Source: Planctomycetaceae bacterium
GTDB taxonomy: Bacteria; Planctomycetota; Planctomycetia; Pirellulales; Pirellulaceae
Assembly: GCA_020638975.1 (NCBI GenBank)
Contig: JACKHN010000004.1
Span: forward strand, 124,001-188,000
Direction of reading: 5' to 3'
Length of the DNA stretch: 64,000 nucleotides
The notes under the pieces are model-generated. The model did no database searches. It worked only from the letters and a program-made list of their open reading frames with translations, and was not told the DNA's origin. Positions 35,631 to 43,591 of this stretch are shown piece by piece; the stretch's first letter is position 1; every line of letters begins with the position of its first letter. The position numbers and the translations under genes were made by a program.

Positions 35631-36254
35631 TTAACCAGTAATCTTTTGGTGATCGAACAGCGGATCGCCATCGGCGGGGGCGTTGACGTAACCAGAGTGG
35701 TGTGGCAACGGCAACTCGTCGTCGATTTTAATACCTTGTTGGAACATCTTGGCGTTCTCGGCTTTCCGCTTGCCAATCCGATGTCCCTTGATCTTGTCTT
35801 GAATTCGCATCAGGCCTTCCAGCAAGGCTTCCGGTCGCGGAGGACAACCGGGAACATAGACGTCTACTGGCACAACTAAGTCAACGCCTTTAACGACGTG
35901 ATAGCCCCACTTGAAGTAAGGTCCACCGCCGACGGTGCATGCACCCATCGCGATAACGAACTTCGGCTCAGGCATCATGTTGTAAAGTCGGCGAACGCGG
36001 CTCGCCATTTTGTAGGTCACGGTGCCGGCAACGATCATCAAGTCGGCTTGGCGAGGTGTCGCTCGAAACGCACCCGCGCCGAAACGGTCCAGGTCGTAAC
36101 GACTCGCACCCGTGGCCATCATCTCAATCGCACAGCAGGCGAGGCCAAACGTCATCGGCCAAACGCTCGACTGCCGAGCCCAGTTAATGGCTTGCTCGAC
36201 CGTCGTCGTGATCACGTTCTCCTCAAACCGTCCTTCGATCCAAGGTTGTGTCAT
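35631..36254 (-). CDS. nuoB: NADH-quinone oxidoreductase subunit B (NuoB), outside a nuo cluster
   Basis: NuoB carries cluster N2, the last Fe-S centre of complex I. The ligands are seen as the tandem cysteines in GLACCAIEMMA, then MGACTVGGGPY and VYVPGCPPRPEALL. At 207 residues it has an extended C terminus. No other nuo gene is present in the window; instead it stands between the putative suf repressor and sufC. A real complex I subunit is most likely, but a role as a separate paralogue cannot be excluded. Confidence 0.9.
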   Translation of the reverse strand: MTQPWIEGRFEENVITTTVEQAINWARQSSVWPMTFGLACCAIEMMATGASRYDLDRFGAGAFRATPRQADLMIVAGTVTYKMASRVRRLYNMMPEPKFVIAMGACTVGGGPYFKWGYHVVKGVDLVVPVDVYVPGCPPRPEALLEGLMRIQDKIKGHRIGKRKAENAKMFQQGIKIDDELPLPHHSGYVNAPADGDPLFDHQKITG

Positions 36255-36330
36255 AATTCGTTCCCTGAAATATCAATTTGGTACCAGTTAAAAGTCCGTA
36301 ATTCACACACAGTAATCGACTTACGACTGA

Positions 36331-36966
36331 TCAGCTAGTACCCTCTGGTCGAACTTCAAACGTGCAACACGACTCACCATCGAGGCGGCACTGACTTAAA
36401 CTCACTTGCTCACCCAGCAGCTGCGAAAAGAGAATCTTCTCCATCGAACAGATCGTGCGATCTTGTTCCGCTAAATCCGGGTAAGGGCATGCTAAGGCTG
36501 TAAGGATCGGCAACTTGTCGACCTCTCGCGTCACCGTAAATGGAACCTTCCTCTCGCCGAACAAAGTGGCGAGGGACTCCATTTTATCTTCGAGAGATTC
36601 CCCTTCGATTTGGTCTGCATAAACGTCTGCAAGCCGCTTCGCCAATCTCTGCAGCAATCCTCGTCGCACTTCAACGTCTTCGATGGACCGGATTTCTTGC
36701 CACAACGCAATCGCCAAGTCAGCGAAGTTGGAGCCGGTCTTGCGGCGGCCTTTTGCCGTTAAGCGGTACTGATGACTAGGACGCCCTCGACCGGCTCTGG
36801 TTGTATCCCGATCGATATAACCTTGGGCCATCAAACGAGTAAGACGTTGCCGCACCGCTGTCGCGGTCACCTCGGTCACGGATGCGAGGTCCGAAATGCT
36901 GAGCGACTCGGTCTTACGAAGTAAGTCGAGAATCGCGATGTCCGAGGGAATGATGTCGTCAGTCAC
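36331..36966 (-). CDS. sufR: SufR-like transcriptional regulator with Fe-S-sensing cysteines
   Basis: The 211-residue protein has an N-terminal winged helix (SISDLASVTEVTATAVRQRL) followed by a coiled region and a cysteine-rich end: CPYPDLAEQDRTIC (C-x12-C), later SQCRLDGESCC. That arrangement matches cyanobacterial and actinobacterial SufR, which bind a [4Fe-4S] cluster and repress suf genes. It starts with GTG and heads the minus-strand run, so it likely autoregulates. Confidence 0.85.
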   Translation of the reverse strand: MTDDIIPSDIAILDLLRKTESLSISDLASVTEVTATAVRQRLTRLMAQGYIDRDTTRAGRGRPSHQYRLTAKGRRKTGSNFADLAIALWQEIRSIEDVEVRRGLLQRLAKRLADVYADQIEGESLEDKMESLATLFGERKVPFTVTREVDKLPILTALACPYPDLAEQDRTICSMEKILFSQLLGEQVSLSQCRLDGESCCTFEVRPEGTS

Positions 36967-37002
36967 GGTAGTTCACCATCGCATGGAGAATGTCTATGCA
37001 CA

Positions 37003-37031
37003 ACTATATGGATTTATCGCATTATTGACAA
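37003..37031 (-). promoter_or_regulatory. Predicted promoter of the sufR-suf-mfn run
   Basis: On the minus strand TTGTCA (37026-37031) and TATAGT (37003-37008) are separated by 17 bases. The sequence TAGTTGT occurs twice across it, within the -10 region and overlapping the -35, and could be a repressor site. Confidence 0.6.
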
Positions 37032-37079
37032 CTAGATGTTTGAAAAATACTCCCAATCGTCGCAGAATCGCGTAAAGCC

Positions 37080-37108
37080 TTGACAGTTAGGCAGTTGTAG
37101 TCTACAAG
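37080..37108 (+). promoter_or_regulatory. Predicted promoter of the AGCS symporter with overlapping palindrome
   Basis: TTGACA (37080-37085) is followed after 17 bases by TACAAG (37103-37108). The palindrome TTGTAGTCTACAA (37095-37107) overlaps the -10 box and is a candidate operator. Confidence 0.5.
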
Positions 37109-37153
37109 TCACCACCGTTTATTGGTTACGAACGCCAGAAGGATTGTTAGGTC

Positions 37154-38767
37154 ATGGTATTTAAGCAGCCTAAATCGGTACTGATCATCGCAATTGCTAG
37201 CCTGCTGCTATTCAGCTCGTCAGCGCAAGTGCAGGCGCAATCCGCAGACGAAAGTGGCAGCAATACCGGTTGGATGAAGAACGTCGATGGCATCTTCGGC
37301 GATTACTTAGTGCAGCCACTCGCTAGTTTTCTCTTCTTTGACTTCTGGACTGGTCCGAGGACCGACGGTGCAGGAAATGTAACTTCCGAGGGTTGGTTGG
37401 GGACAAGCGTCCCGTTTGTGGTGATCTGGCTGCTGTTCGGCGCGACTTACTTTACGCTCCGTATGGGATTCATTAACGTTCGGGCATTTTGGCACGCGAT
37501 CCGTTTAACCAAAGGCGACTACGACAATCCCGACGAACCTGGCGAGGTCTCTCATTTCCAAGCTCTCTCTTCCGCTCTATCGGCGACCGTTGGCTTAGGA
37601 AATATCGCGGGCGTCGCCATCGCCATCGGAACGGGCGGGCCAGGTGCTTGCTTCTGGATGGTGCTCGTCGGCGTACTCGGCATGACTAGTAAGTTCACTG
37701 AATGCACGCTTGGTCAGATGTATCGGAAGGTTGCGCCGGACGGAACCGTTTCTGGTGGAGCGATGCATTACCTTCGTGATGGGCTGGCGGAGTTGGGTCT
37801 TAAGCCGCTCGGGCAAGTACTGGCCGTCGTCTTTTCGGTGCTGTGCGTGGGTGCGTCGTTCGGTGGCGGCAACGCCTTCCAAGTCGGGCAATCACTGGAC
37901 GCGATTCGACAGGACGTCACGTTCATCGATACTTATCCGTGGGTCTACGGACTGATCATGGCGGCATTAGCTGGCTTCGTGATCATCGGCGGGATCAAAT
38001 CGATTGGTGCTGTGGCATCCAAGATCGTTCCGTTCATGTGTTGTGCTTATGTCTGTATGACGATGTTCATTCTGTTTCGCAACGCAGCGGCAATTCCAAG
38101 TGCAATTGCTGCGATCTTCGAAGGTGCCTTCAGTATGCAGGCGGGACTCGGAGGTGCGCTCGGAATTATGGTGATAGGAATTCAGCGCGCCGTCTTCTCG
38201 AACGAGGCTGGTATCGGGTCAGCCGCCATCGCACATTCGGCGGCAAAAACGGACGAGCCGGTTAGCGAAGGGATTGTCGCGTTGCTCGAACCGTTCATCG
38301 ATACGGTCGTCATTTGTACGATGACCGCCTTGGTTATTATCCTGACAGACGCGGCAAACGAATTCCCGCAGTTCGTATCTGGAGCTCAACGTTCTGGGGC
38401 TGCATTGACAGCGGCCGCAGTCAGCGGTGGTCACGGCATCTATTGGTTTAAGTACGTTCTCTATTTGGCGGTGGTGCTATTTGCCTATTCGACGTTGATC
38501 TCGTGGTCGTATTACGGTGAACGCTGCTGGACGAGCTTGTTTGGCCCGAAGTCATCAATGGCCTACAAAGTCGTGTTTTTGCTGTTCACGGTCCTCGGTT
38601 CCATCGTCACAACGGGCAACATCCTCGACTTCAGCGACCTCCTGATCCTTGGCATGTCGTTGCCCAACATTTTGGGGCTGATTCTGCTCAGCGGCAAAGT
38701 CAAGCGAGGGCTCGACGAGTATTGGGGCAAGTACAAACGCGGCGATCTCGAACAGCCAGCGAAGTAA
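37154..38767 (+). CDS. Sodium:alanine/glycine symporter, AGCS family
   Basis: The 537-residue membrane protein has the family hallmark GLGNIAGVAIAIGTGGPGAC in helix 3 and FSNEAGIGSAAIAHSAA later. About ten helices follow an N-terminal signal-like helix (IIAIASLLLFSSSAQVQA) that is extra compared with most members. It imports small amino acids with sodium. It ends four bases from the convergent dusB stop. Confidence 0.92.
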   Translation: MVFKQPKSVLIIAIASLLLFSSSAQVQAQSADESGSNTGWMKNVDGIFGDYLVQPLASFLFFDFWTGPRTDGAGNVTSEGWLGTSVPFVVIWLLFGATYFTLRMGFINVRAFWHAIRLTKGDYDNPDEPGEVSHFQALSSALSATVGLGNIAGVAIAIGTGGPGACFWMVLVGVLGMTSKFTECTLGQMYRKVAPDGTVSGGAMHYLRDGLAELGLKPLGQVLAVVFSVLCVGASFGGGNAFQVGQSLDAIRQDVTFIDTYPWVYGLIMAALAGFVIIGGIKSIGAVASKIVPFMCCAYVCMTMFILFRNAAAIPSAIAAIFEGAFSMQAGLGGALGIMVIGIQRAVFSNEAGIGSAAIAHSAAKTDEPVSEGIVALLEPFIDTVVICTMTALVIILTDAANEFPQFVSGAQRSGAALTAAAVSGGHGIYWFKYVLYLAVVLFAYSTLISWSYYGERCWTSLFGPKSSMAYKVVFLLFTVLGSIVTTGNILDFSDLLILGMSLPNILGLILLSGKVKRGLDEYWGKYKRGDLEQPAK

Positions 38768-38771
38768 TCAC

Positions 38772-39815
38772 TCAGGAAGCAGGGAAGTACTGCTTTACGA
38801 CCGCGTGAAACTCTTCCGTCGTGCTAACACTGGCAACGTGTGCCCGGAAGTGTCTCGCGCCTGGCTTGCCCTGAGCGTAGCAACAGGCGTACTTCCGCAT
38901 TAACAGCGTACCCTTCTCGACCCCGAAGCGTTTGACGACAAGATCGTAGTGTCGCAACATGCACTCGCGTTGGTCATCGATGCTCGGATCGGGCGGAACC
39001 ACTTCACCCCGCAACGCCGCCGCCGCCTGCTGAAACAACCAAGGGCGACCTAGACATGCCCGGGCGATCATCACGCCATCGACGTCATAGCGGCGGAACG
39101 CCTCGACAACTTTCTCCGCAGAGTCCAGATCGCCGTTGCCAATCAGGGGTATGTTTCGCAGGTAGCTCTTGATTTCAGCGATTCGATTCCAATCGGCGTT
39201 GCCTTTGAAAAAGTCCGCAGCCGTCCGACCGTGTACCGTTAACGCTGCGGCCCCAGCCCCTTCGACCACTTGCGCGACATCGATCGCGTTGATCTGATCT
39301 CGCGTGCAGCCAAGTCGAATCTTTGCCGTAACAGGAGTTGGGCGGCAAGCCGCGACCACGCGTTCGATAATCTCGCCCATGCGATCCGGAAAGCGAAGTA
39401 AGTACGAGCCGCTGTGTGCCTTCTCTGTCACCTGACGAACAGGACAGCCAAAGTTAATATCGACGATGCTGACTTGATACTCGTTGGCCAAGCGTTCACC
39501 GACTTTTGCCAGCATATCGGGATCGTTGTCCCAAATCTGAACTGCCAGCGGACGCGCCTCATCCTTCACGCCCCACAGCCGCTCGGGGTGCTCGGCCTTC
39601 ATTTCGTCCATCCAGACGAAGCCGCGAGCATTCACCATCTCGGTGGCCTGCAAACCCGCACCACCATAGTCACGTACGATTTGCCGAAAGGCAAAGTTCG
39701 TGAAGCCCGCCATCGGAGCCTGCAAGATCGGCGGATCAACAACGATCGGCCCAATCTTCAGCGGTTTTAACTCCAGGCGACTCGGCGGCGAATGTTCGGG
39801 CGTTGCGATGCTCAT
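38772..39815 (-). CDS. dusB: tRNA-dihydrouridine synthase, DusB type
   Basis: The flavoenzyme reduces uridines in tRNA. APMAGFTNFAFR, DINFGCPVRQVTEK, LTVHGRTAADFFKGNADW, IPLIGNGDL and VDGVMIARACLGRPWLF are family motifs; the cysteine of NFGCP is the proton donor. The ATG at 39815 shares a base with a TGA (TGATG) that ends a reading frame remnant upstream; a GTG at 39818 is also possible. Confidence 0.93.
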   Translation of the reverse strand: MSIATPEHSPPSRLELKPLKIGPIVVDPPILQAPMAGFTNFAFRQIVRDYGGAGLQATEMVNARGFVWMDEMKAEHPERLWGVKDEARPLAVQIWDNDPDMLAKVGERLANEYQVSIVDINFGCPVRQVTEKAHSGSYLLRFPDRMGEIIERVVAACRPTPVTAKIRLGCTRDQINAIDVAQVVEGAGAAALTVHGRTAADFFKGNADWNRIAEIKSYLRNIPLIGNGDLDSAEKVVEAFRRYDVDGVMIARACLGRPWLFQQAAAALRGEVVPPDPSIDDQRECMLRHYDLVVKRFGVEKGTLLMRKYACCYAQGKPGARHFRAHVASVSTTEEFHAVVKQYFPAS

Positions 39816-39966
39816 CACTGCATCTTGCTGGAAGACCCTCGTTGCGCCAAGACGCTTCCTTGAGCCACTGCGCGTCCCGCCTGACGCCCGAAGGCTTCGA
39901 TCGCGGCAAAGTCCGTTTCGCAGTGCGGTCCATCGATGCCAAGGCCTTCATTTGCCGGCAACGCAA
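39815..39966 (-). pseudogene. Truncated 3' end of an unidentified gene upstream of dusB
   Basis: A minus-strand frame reading LPANEGLGIDGPHC, then ETDFAAIEAFGRQAGRAVA, ends in a TGA that overlaps the dusB ATG as TGATG. Coding character stops where element B begins. This looks like the surviving tail of a gene that was once coupled to dusB. The family is not recognised. Confidence 0.45.
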
Positions 39967-40245
39967 CTGCTGCGTTTCAGCTTGATTTCAGGACTAGTGC
40001 TGCGTTACAGCTAAGGATTAGGGTGAAAGAAGCGAGCCGCTGGCCGTAAGGCCCCGGGCGCGCCATGCATTCCTCGCCGCCCGACCGCTTACGCGTCACG
40101 GCTCACGAAACGGGCAAACCCTAAAATTAAGGTGTAACGCAGCACTAGCCGTTTTGGCGTTAGCCAAAATTCCCTCGTAACAGCCGGGGTTAACGCCAAA
40201 CGGATAATGTCTACACCCCTAATTCCTAGCAGTCTCAAAGCACTA
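39967..40245. repeat. Insertion-like element B, copy 2, split by element A
   Basis: The left part (39967-39993, CTGCTGCGTTTCAGCTTG...) and right part (40149-40245, from CCGTTTTGGCG to CAAAGCACTA) together match element B copy 1. The break lies at its TTAG/CTAG position. Confidence 0.75.
39994..40148. repeat. Insertion-like element A, copy 2 (155 bp), inverted relative to copy 1
   Basis: Ends are CTAGTGCTGCGTTACAGC and GGTGTAACGCAGCACTAG. The interior is the reverse complement of copy 1 with about ten mismatches. Both ends carry CTAG, consistent with a four-base target at the insertion point within element B. Confidence 0.8.
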
Positions 40246-40479
40246 CCAGCTTCTCCACCTTACCTCGAATGTTGGGCGAGAAATTGTAAGCCTTGACCTC
40301 CTGATCGTTTCGGGATTCCTTTCTAACTCCGCTGGACTTCGCGACGGCTTGATAGCGAGATAGCGAACGCTCTTCGAATAGCGATCTTGACCTCGCCGCG
40401 TAGTCTCTGCTATTTAGACCGGCCCTTCAAAAGAATCTCGTCTTATCGTCACTCGACCATATCGGGCTTGAGGCAAATC

Positions 40480-41910
40480 GTGCGGAACTGGCTGTATGGC
40501 TTTTGTTGCTCTCTCGTGCTCATCGCACTAGCGACTGGCGTTGCACGCGCCCAGCGTATTCAGATTCCGCAAAGCTCCGTCACGGACACGTTCTATCAGC
40601 AGCAAGGTTCCGTGACCGGAAATCCGCTCGCTCCCGTTCCACAGCCCAACCCCCAGATGGCTCAAAGCCCCTCGACGACGCTTGGACCACCTCGCTTCGA
40701 TCCCTACTCAACCAACCCAAATGCTGCTTCCCAACCGCCGTCACTGCTGTCGCCTTCGGCCAGTTCTGCGGCGGCCAGTGGTGCAACAACACCGTTCTGG
40801 CAAACGCCAAGTCCGCAAGGAAGCGTCATCCAGCCCGTTTATCCGCAGGCGCAGTACCCTCAGGCAATCGGGCCGCCCAACTACCAGGTGCCGAGTCCGA
40901 CTTACGCACCAGGTGCGTACCCCCAGCAACCTCCGGTATTGTTCCCGAACGGGCTCAACATGCCGAACTGGAATTTACCGCAGGCGCAGGCAGGTCAGTA
41001 CCTCCGCTTGTTTCAGGATGTTCGGTTAACGTACACCTGGGTCAACGGCGGTGACGCCCCTACCAAACTGGATACCAGCGACGTCGAGTTGGCAACGACC
41101 GTAAACTTCCCTAACTTCTTTTACAGTGGCCAACCATTGCAAGTCTCGCCTGGATTCATTTTTCAATGGTGGGACGGTCCGACGACGGACCCGCTCCCGA
41201 CCATGCCGATTCCCGCTGGTACTCCATTGAATCCGCTGACAGCTCCCGCAGGCGCATTTCCGACAGAGTTGCCTTCGCGAGTCTACAGCACGTATTTGGA
41301 CTTTGGTTGGAAGCCCATGCTCACGCCGCAGTTCGGTGGCGATGTCGATTTCAGTGTCGGTGTGTATTCCGATTACAACACCGTCACGACGGACAGTGTA
41401 CGGTTTCAAGGAACGGGCCTACTGGTCCTTGGGCTAACGCCGACCGTGGCGATAAAAGGCGGTGTTACTTACCTCGATCGACTGGATCTCAAACTGCTGC
41501 CTGCTGGCGGTATCCTCTGGCGACCAAATCCGCAGACGCGATTTGACATCTACTTTCCAAAGCCAAAGCTTGCGCAGTACCTGACTACGTTTGGCAACAC
41601 GGACGTGTGGTGGTATGTAAACGGCGAGATCGGCGGTGGTTCGTGGACGGTAGATCGGGACGTTGTCGTCCTAATGAACCCACTCGTGCCGTTGGGGCCA
41701 ACGAAAGCGGTTTCGGCGGGCGGCGACCGCCGCGTCGATTTAAATGATTATCGCGTCGGCGGTGGGTTTGAATGGACTTGCCAAACCGGCGTACGTGGAT
41801 TCGTCGAAGCCGCCTATGTATTTAACCGCCAACTAGTATTCGCATCGGGACCGATTTCTACGCAGGATCTCGACAGTTCGGTGATGGTACGAGGAGGCCT
41901 GACGTACTAG
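40480..41910 (+). CDS. Probable outer-membrane beta-barrel protein with proline-rich N-terminal region (DUF6268-like)
   Basis: A GAGG site six bases before GTG at 40480 fixes the start, giving a signal peptide (WLYGFCCSLVLIALATGVARA) and 476 residues. Residues ~30-170 are rich in P, Q, S and N, an extended linker. The remainder alternates aromatic beta strands (SPGFIFQWWDGP, YSTYLDFGWKPM, GVYSDYNTV, LPAGGILWRPN) and ends in GGLTY, as barrel proteins often end in an aromatic residue. A shorter paralogue follows 20 bases later. Role unknown. Confidence 0.7.
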   Translation: MRNWLYGFCCSLVLIALATGVARAQRIQIPQSSVTDTFYQQQGSVTGNPLAPVPQPNPQMAQSPSTTLGPPRFDPYSTNPNAASQPPSLLSPSASSAAASGATTPFWQTPSPQGSVIQPVYPQAQYPQAIGPPNYQVPSPTYAPGAYPQQPPVLFPNGLNMPNWNLPQAQAGQYLRLFQDVRLTYTWVNGGDAPTKLDTSDVELATTVNFPNFFYSGQPLQVSPGFIFQWWDGPTTDPLPTMPIPAGTPLNPLTAPAGAFPTELPSRVYSTYLDFGWKPMLTPQFGGDVDFSVGVYSDYNTVTTDSVRFQGTGLLVLGLTPTVAIKGGVTYLDRLDLKLLPAGGILWRPNPQTRFDIYFPKPKLAQYLTTFGNTDVWWYVNGEIGGGSWTVDRDVVVLMNPLVPLGPTKAVSAGGDRRVDLNDYRVGGGFEWTCQTGVRGFVEAAYVFNRQLVFASGPISTQDLDSSVMVRGGLTY

Positions 41911-41930
41911 TTTCGTCACTAGACGCGTGG

Positions 41931-43040
41931 ATGCCTATGTTCGCAACTGCGGCACGTTCGACAACGCGGCGACTGATTACCTTCGCTGTGATCTCGCTTC
42001 TCGCGTTGCCAAGCCTTGCTCAGGATGCAAACAACGGTTCGGGCTTCGAACATGTGCCTTTGCTGTACCAAGGCCCTGACCCGACGGCAAACTATTTCCT
42101 TCCCGGCGCGAACGGATATGAATCGCGATTTGCGAGACTACCTTCGCCTTCGGAAACGTTACCGGAAGGCTTGCCGTCCTCAACGGAGACGTTTGTCGAC
42201 TACTCCGAACCGCAGCATCTAGCGATGGAGGAGATCCCAGGGACCATCGGTCGCGTTACCGAATTCAAGGATGGCTTCTTTCAGAAAGTGGCGTTTTCGG
42301 CGTCTTACATCGATCGTGGTAGCCGAGACAGTTTTGGGCTGAACGAACTAGACTCGTCCATTACCGTCGCCGTACCGCTGCCGAAGCGTGAGTGGCCTCT
42401 GTTAATCACACCAACCTTTAACGTCCGATATCTCGACGGACCGGTCACGCCGTCGTTGCCGCCAAGGCTGTACGAGACTTATATCGACTTTCTTTGGGTG
42501 CCCCGCTTCAATGAGCGTTGGACGGCAATCATTGGAGTCGCTCCATCGCTTTACTCGGATTTCAATGTCAGCACGAGCGATGCCTTTCGCTTTACAGGAA
42601 AGGCACTCGTCCGCTACGACTGGGCGCCTGACGAGTTGCAACTTGTCGCTGGTGTCTTGTTCTTGAATCGGCACGACGTAAAGGTGCTGCCAGCCGGTGG
42701 TATTATCTGGAATCCGACCCTCGATCGGCGGTACGAATTGATTTTTCCTCGCCCGAAGTTGTCGCATCGGATCGAAGTCGGCCCCGGCTACGAAGACTGG
42801 CTGTACCTAGGAGCGGAGTTTGGCGGCAACACCTTCGCATACGATCAAGGTGGCGTGCCAGATCTCGTGACACTACTCGACTATCGCATCTTGCTCGGGC
42901 TGGAACGGAAATTTAATGGGGGCGCGGGATATCGAATTGAGGTCGGGTACGTCTTTTCGCGAACCGCCAAGTTCGACTCGGGCTTGCCCGACATCACCGC
43001 TGACGACACGGCGTTGATTCGCGGTGGCGTGATTTATTGA
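41931..43040 (+). CDS. Probable outer-membrane beta-barrel protein, paralogue of the preceding gene
   Basis: The 369-residue product has a signal peptide (LITFAVISLLALPSLAQD) and the same barrel landmarks: ITPTFNVRYLDGP, YETYIDFLWVPRF, APSLYSDFN, VLPAGGIIWNP and IFPRPKLSHR, ending in GGVIY. It lacks the proline-rich linker of its neighbour. The two genes form a tandem pair; they may be pores or structural envelope proteins. Confidence 0.7.
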   Translation: MPMFATAARSTTRRLITFAVISLLALPSLAQDANNGSGFEHVPLLYQGPDPTANYFLPGANGYESRFARLPSPSETLPEGLPSSTETFVDYSEPQHLAMEEIPGTIGRVTEFKDGFFQKVAFSASYIDRGSRDSFGLNELDSSITVAVPLPKREWPLLITPTFNVRYLDGPVTPSLPPRLYETYIDFLWVPRFNERWTAIIGVAPSLYSDFNVSTSDAFRFTGKALVRYDWAPDELQLVAGVLFLNRHDVKVLPAGGIIWNPTLDRRYELIFPRPKLSHRIEVGPGYEDWLYLGAEFGGNTFAYDQGGVPDLVTLLDYRILLGLERKFNGGAGYRIEVGYVFSRTAKFDSGLPDITADDTALIRGGVIY

Positions 43041-43064
43041 TTCTAGCGAGTCGGAGCCTTTCTT

Positions 43065-43586
43065 GTGGCGTCAGAACCATTGCTTGTGACCAGTCGATTC
43101 TCTGTCATCGAGATCGAACGACGAACACCCGATGGGCAGGTTCGAAATCGAGCCGTCGTGCGACATCCTGGTGCCGTGACGATTATCCCGATGGTGGACG
43201 AAGATCATGTTTGCTTGATACAGAACTTTCGCGTCTCAGTGAACCAAACGCTGATCGAATTGCCTGCCGGCACGCTTGAACCGCCCGAGCCGCCTGAACA
43301 GGCGGCTCATCGAGAATTGATCGAGGAAACTGGGTACAAGGCCGGCGTGATGCGTGAACTTCACGGCTTCTACCTATCGCCGGGCATCCTTGACGAACGG
43401 ATGCATCTGTATGTTGCCACCGATCTGGTCGCGGTTGGTGCATCGCGCGAACCCGGCGAGGAAATCGAGAACCTCGTCGTTTCATGGCAGGAGGCAATGC
43501 AACTTGTCGAGTCCCGTAAGATACAGGACGCCAAAACGATCAGCGGATTGCTCCTCTATGATCGCGTCAAATCGCGTCTCGCCTGA
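43065..43586 (+). CDS. Nudix hydrolase, ADP-ribose pyrophosphatase type
   Basis: The Nudix box is complete: GTLEPPE, seven residues, then RELIEETGY. The protein hydrolyses a nucleoside diphosphate linked to another group; LPAGTLE and the length (173) fit ADP-ribose-type enzymes. It starts at GTG with GGAG nine bases upstream, and follows the barrel genes by 24 bases. It ends five bases from the convergent kinase stop. Confidence 0.88.
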   Translation: MASEPLLVTSRFSVIEIERRTPDGQVRNRAVVRHPGAVTIIPMVDEDHVCLIQNFRVSVNQTLIELPAGTLEPPEPPEQAAHRELIEETGYKAGVMRELHGFYLSPGILDERMHLYVATDLVAVGASREPGEEIENLVVSWQEAMQLVESRKIQDAKTISGLLLYDRVKSRLA

Positions 43587-43591
43587 GTCAC

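Larger units (their letters stand above)
39819..40479. other. Repeat-filled intergenic region
   Basis: It holds the gene remnant (39815-39966), element B copy 2 (39967-40245) with element A copy 2 inside (39994-40148), and about 230 further bases before the next start in which nothing else was recognised. Confidence 0.7.
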
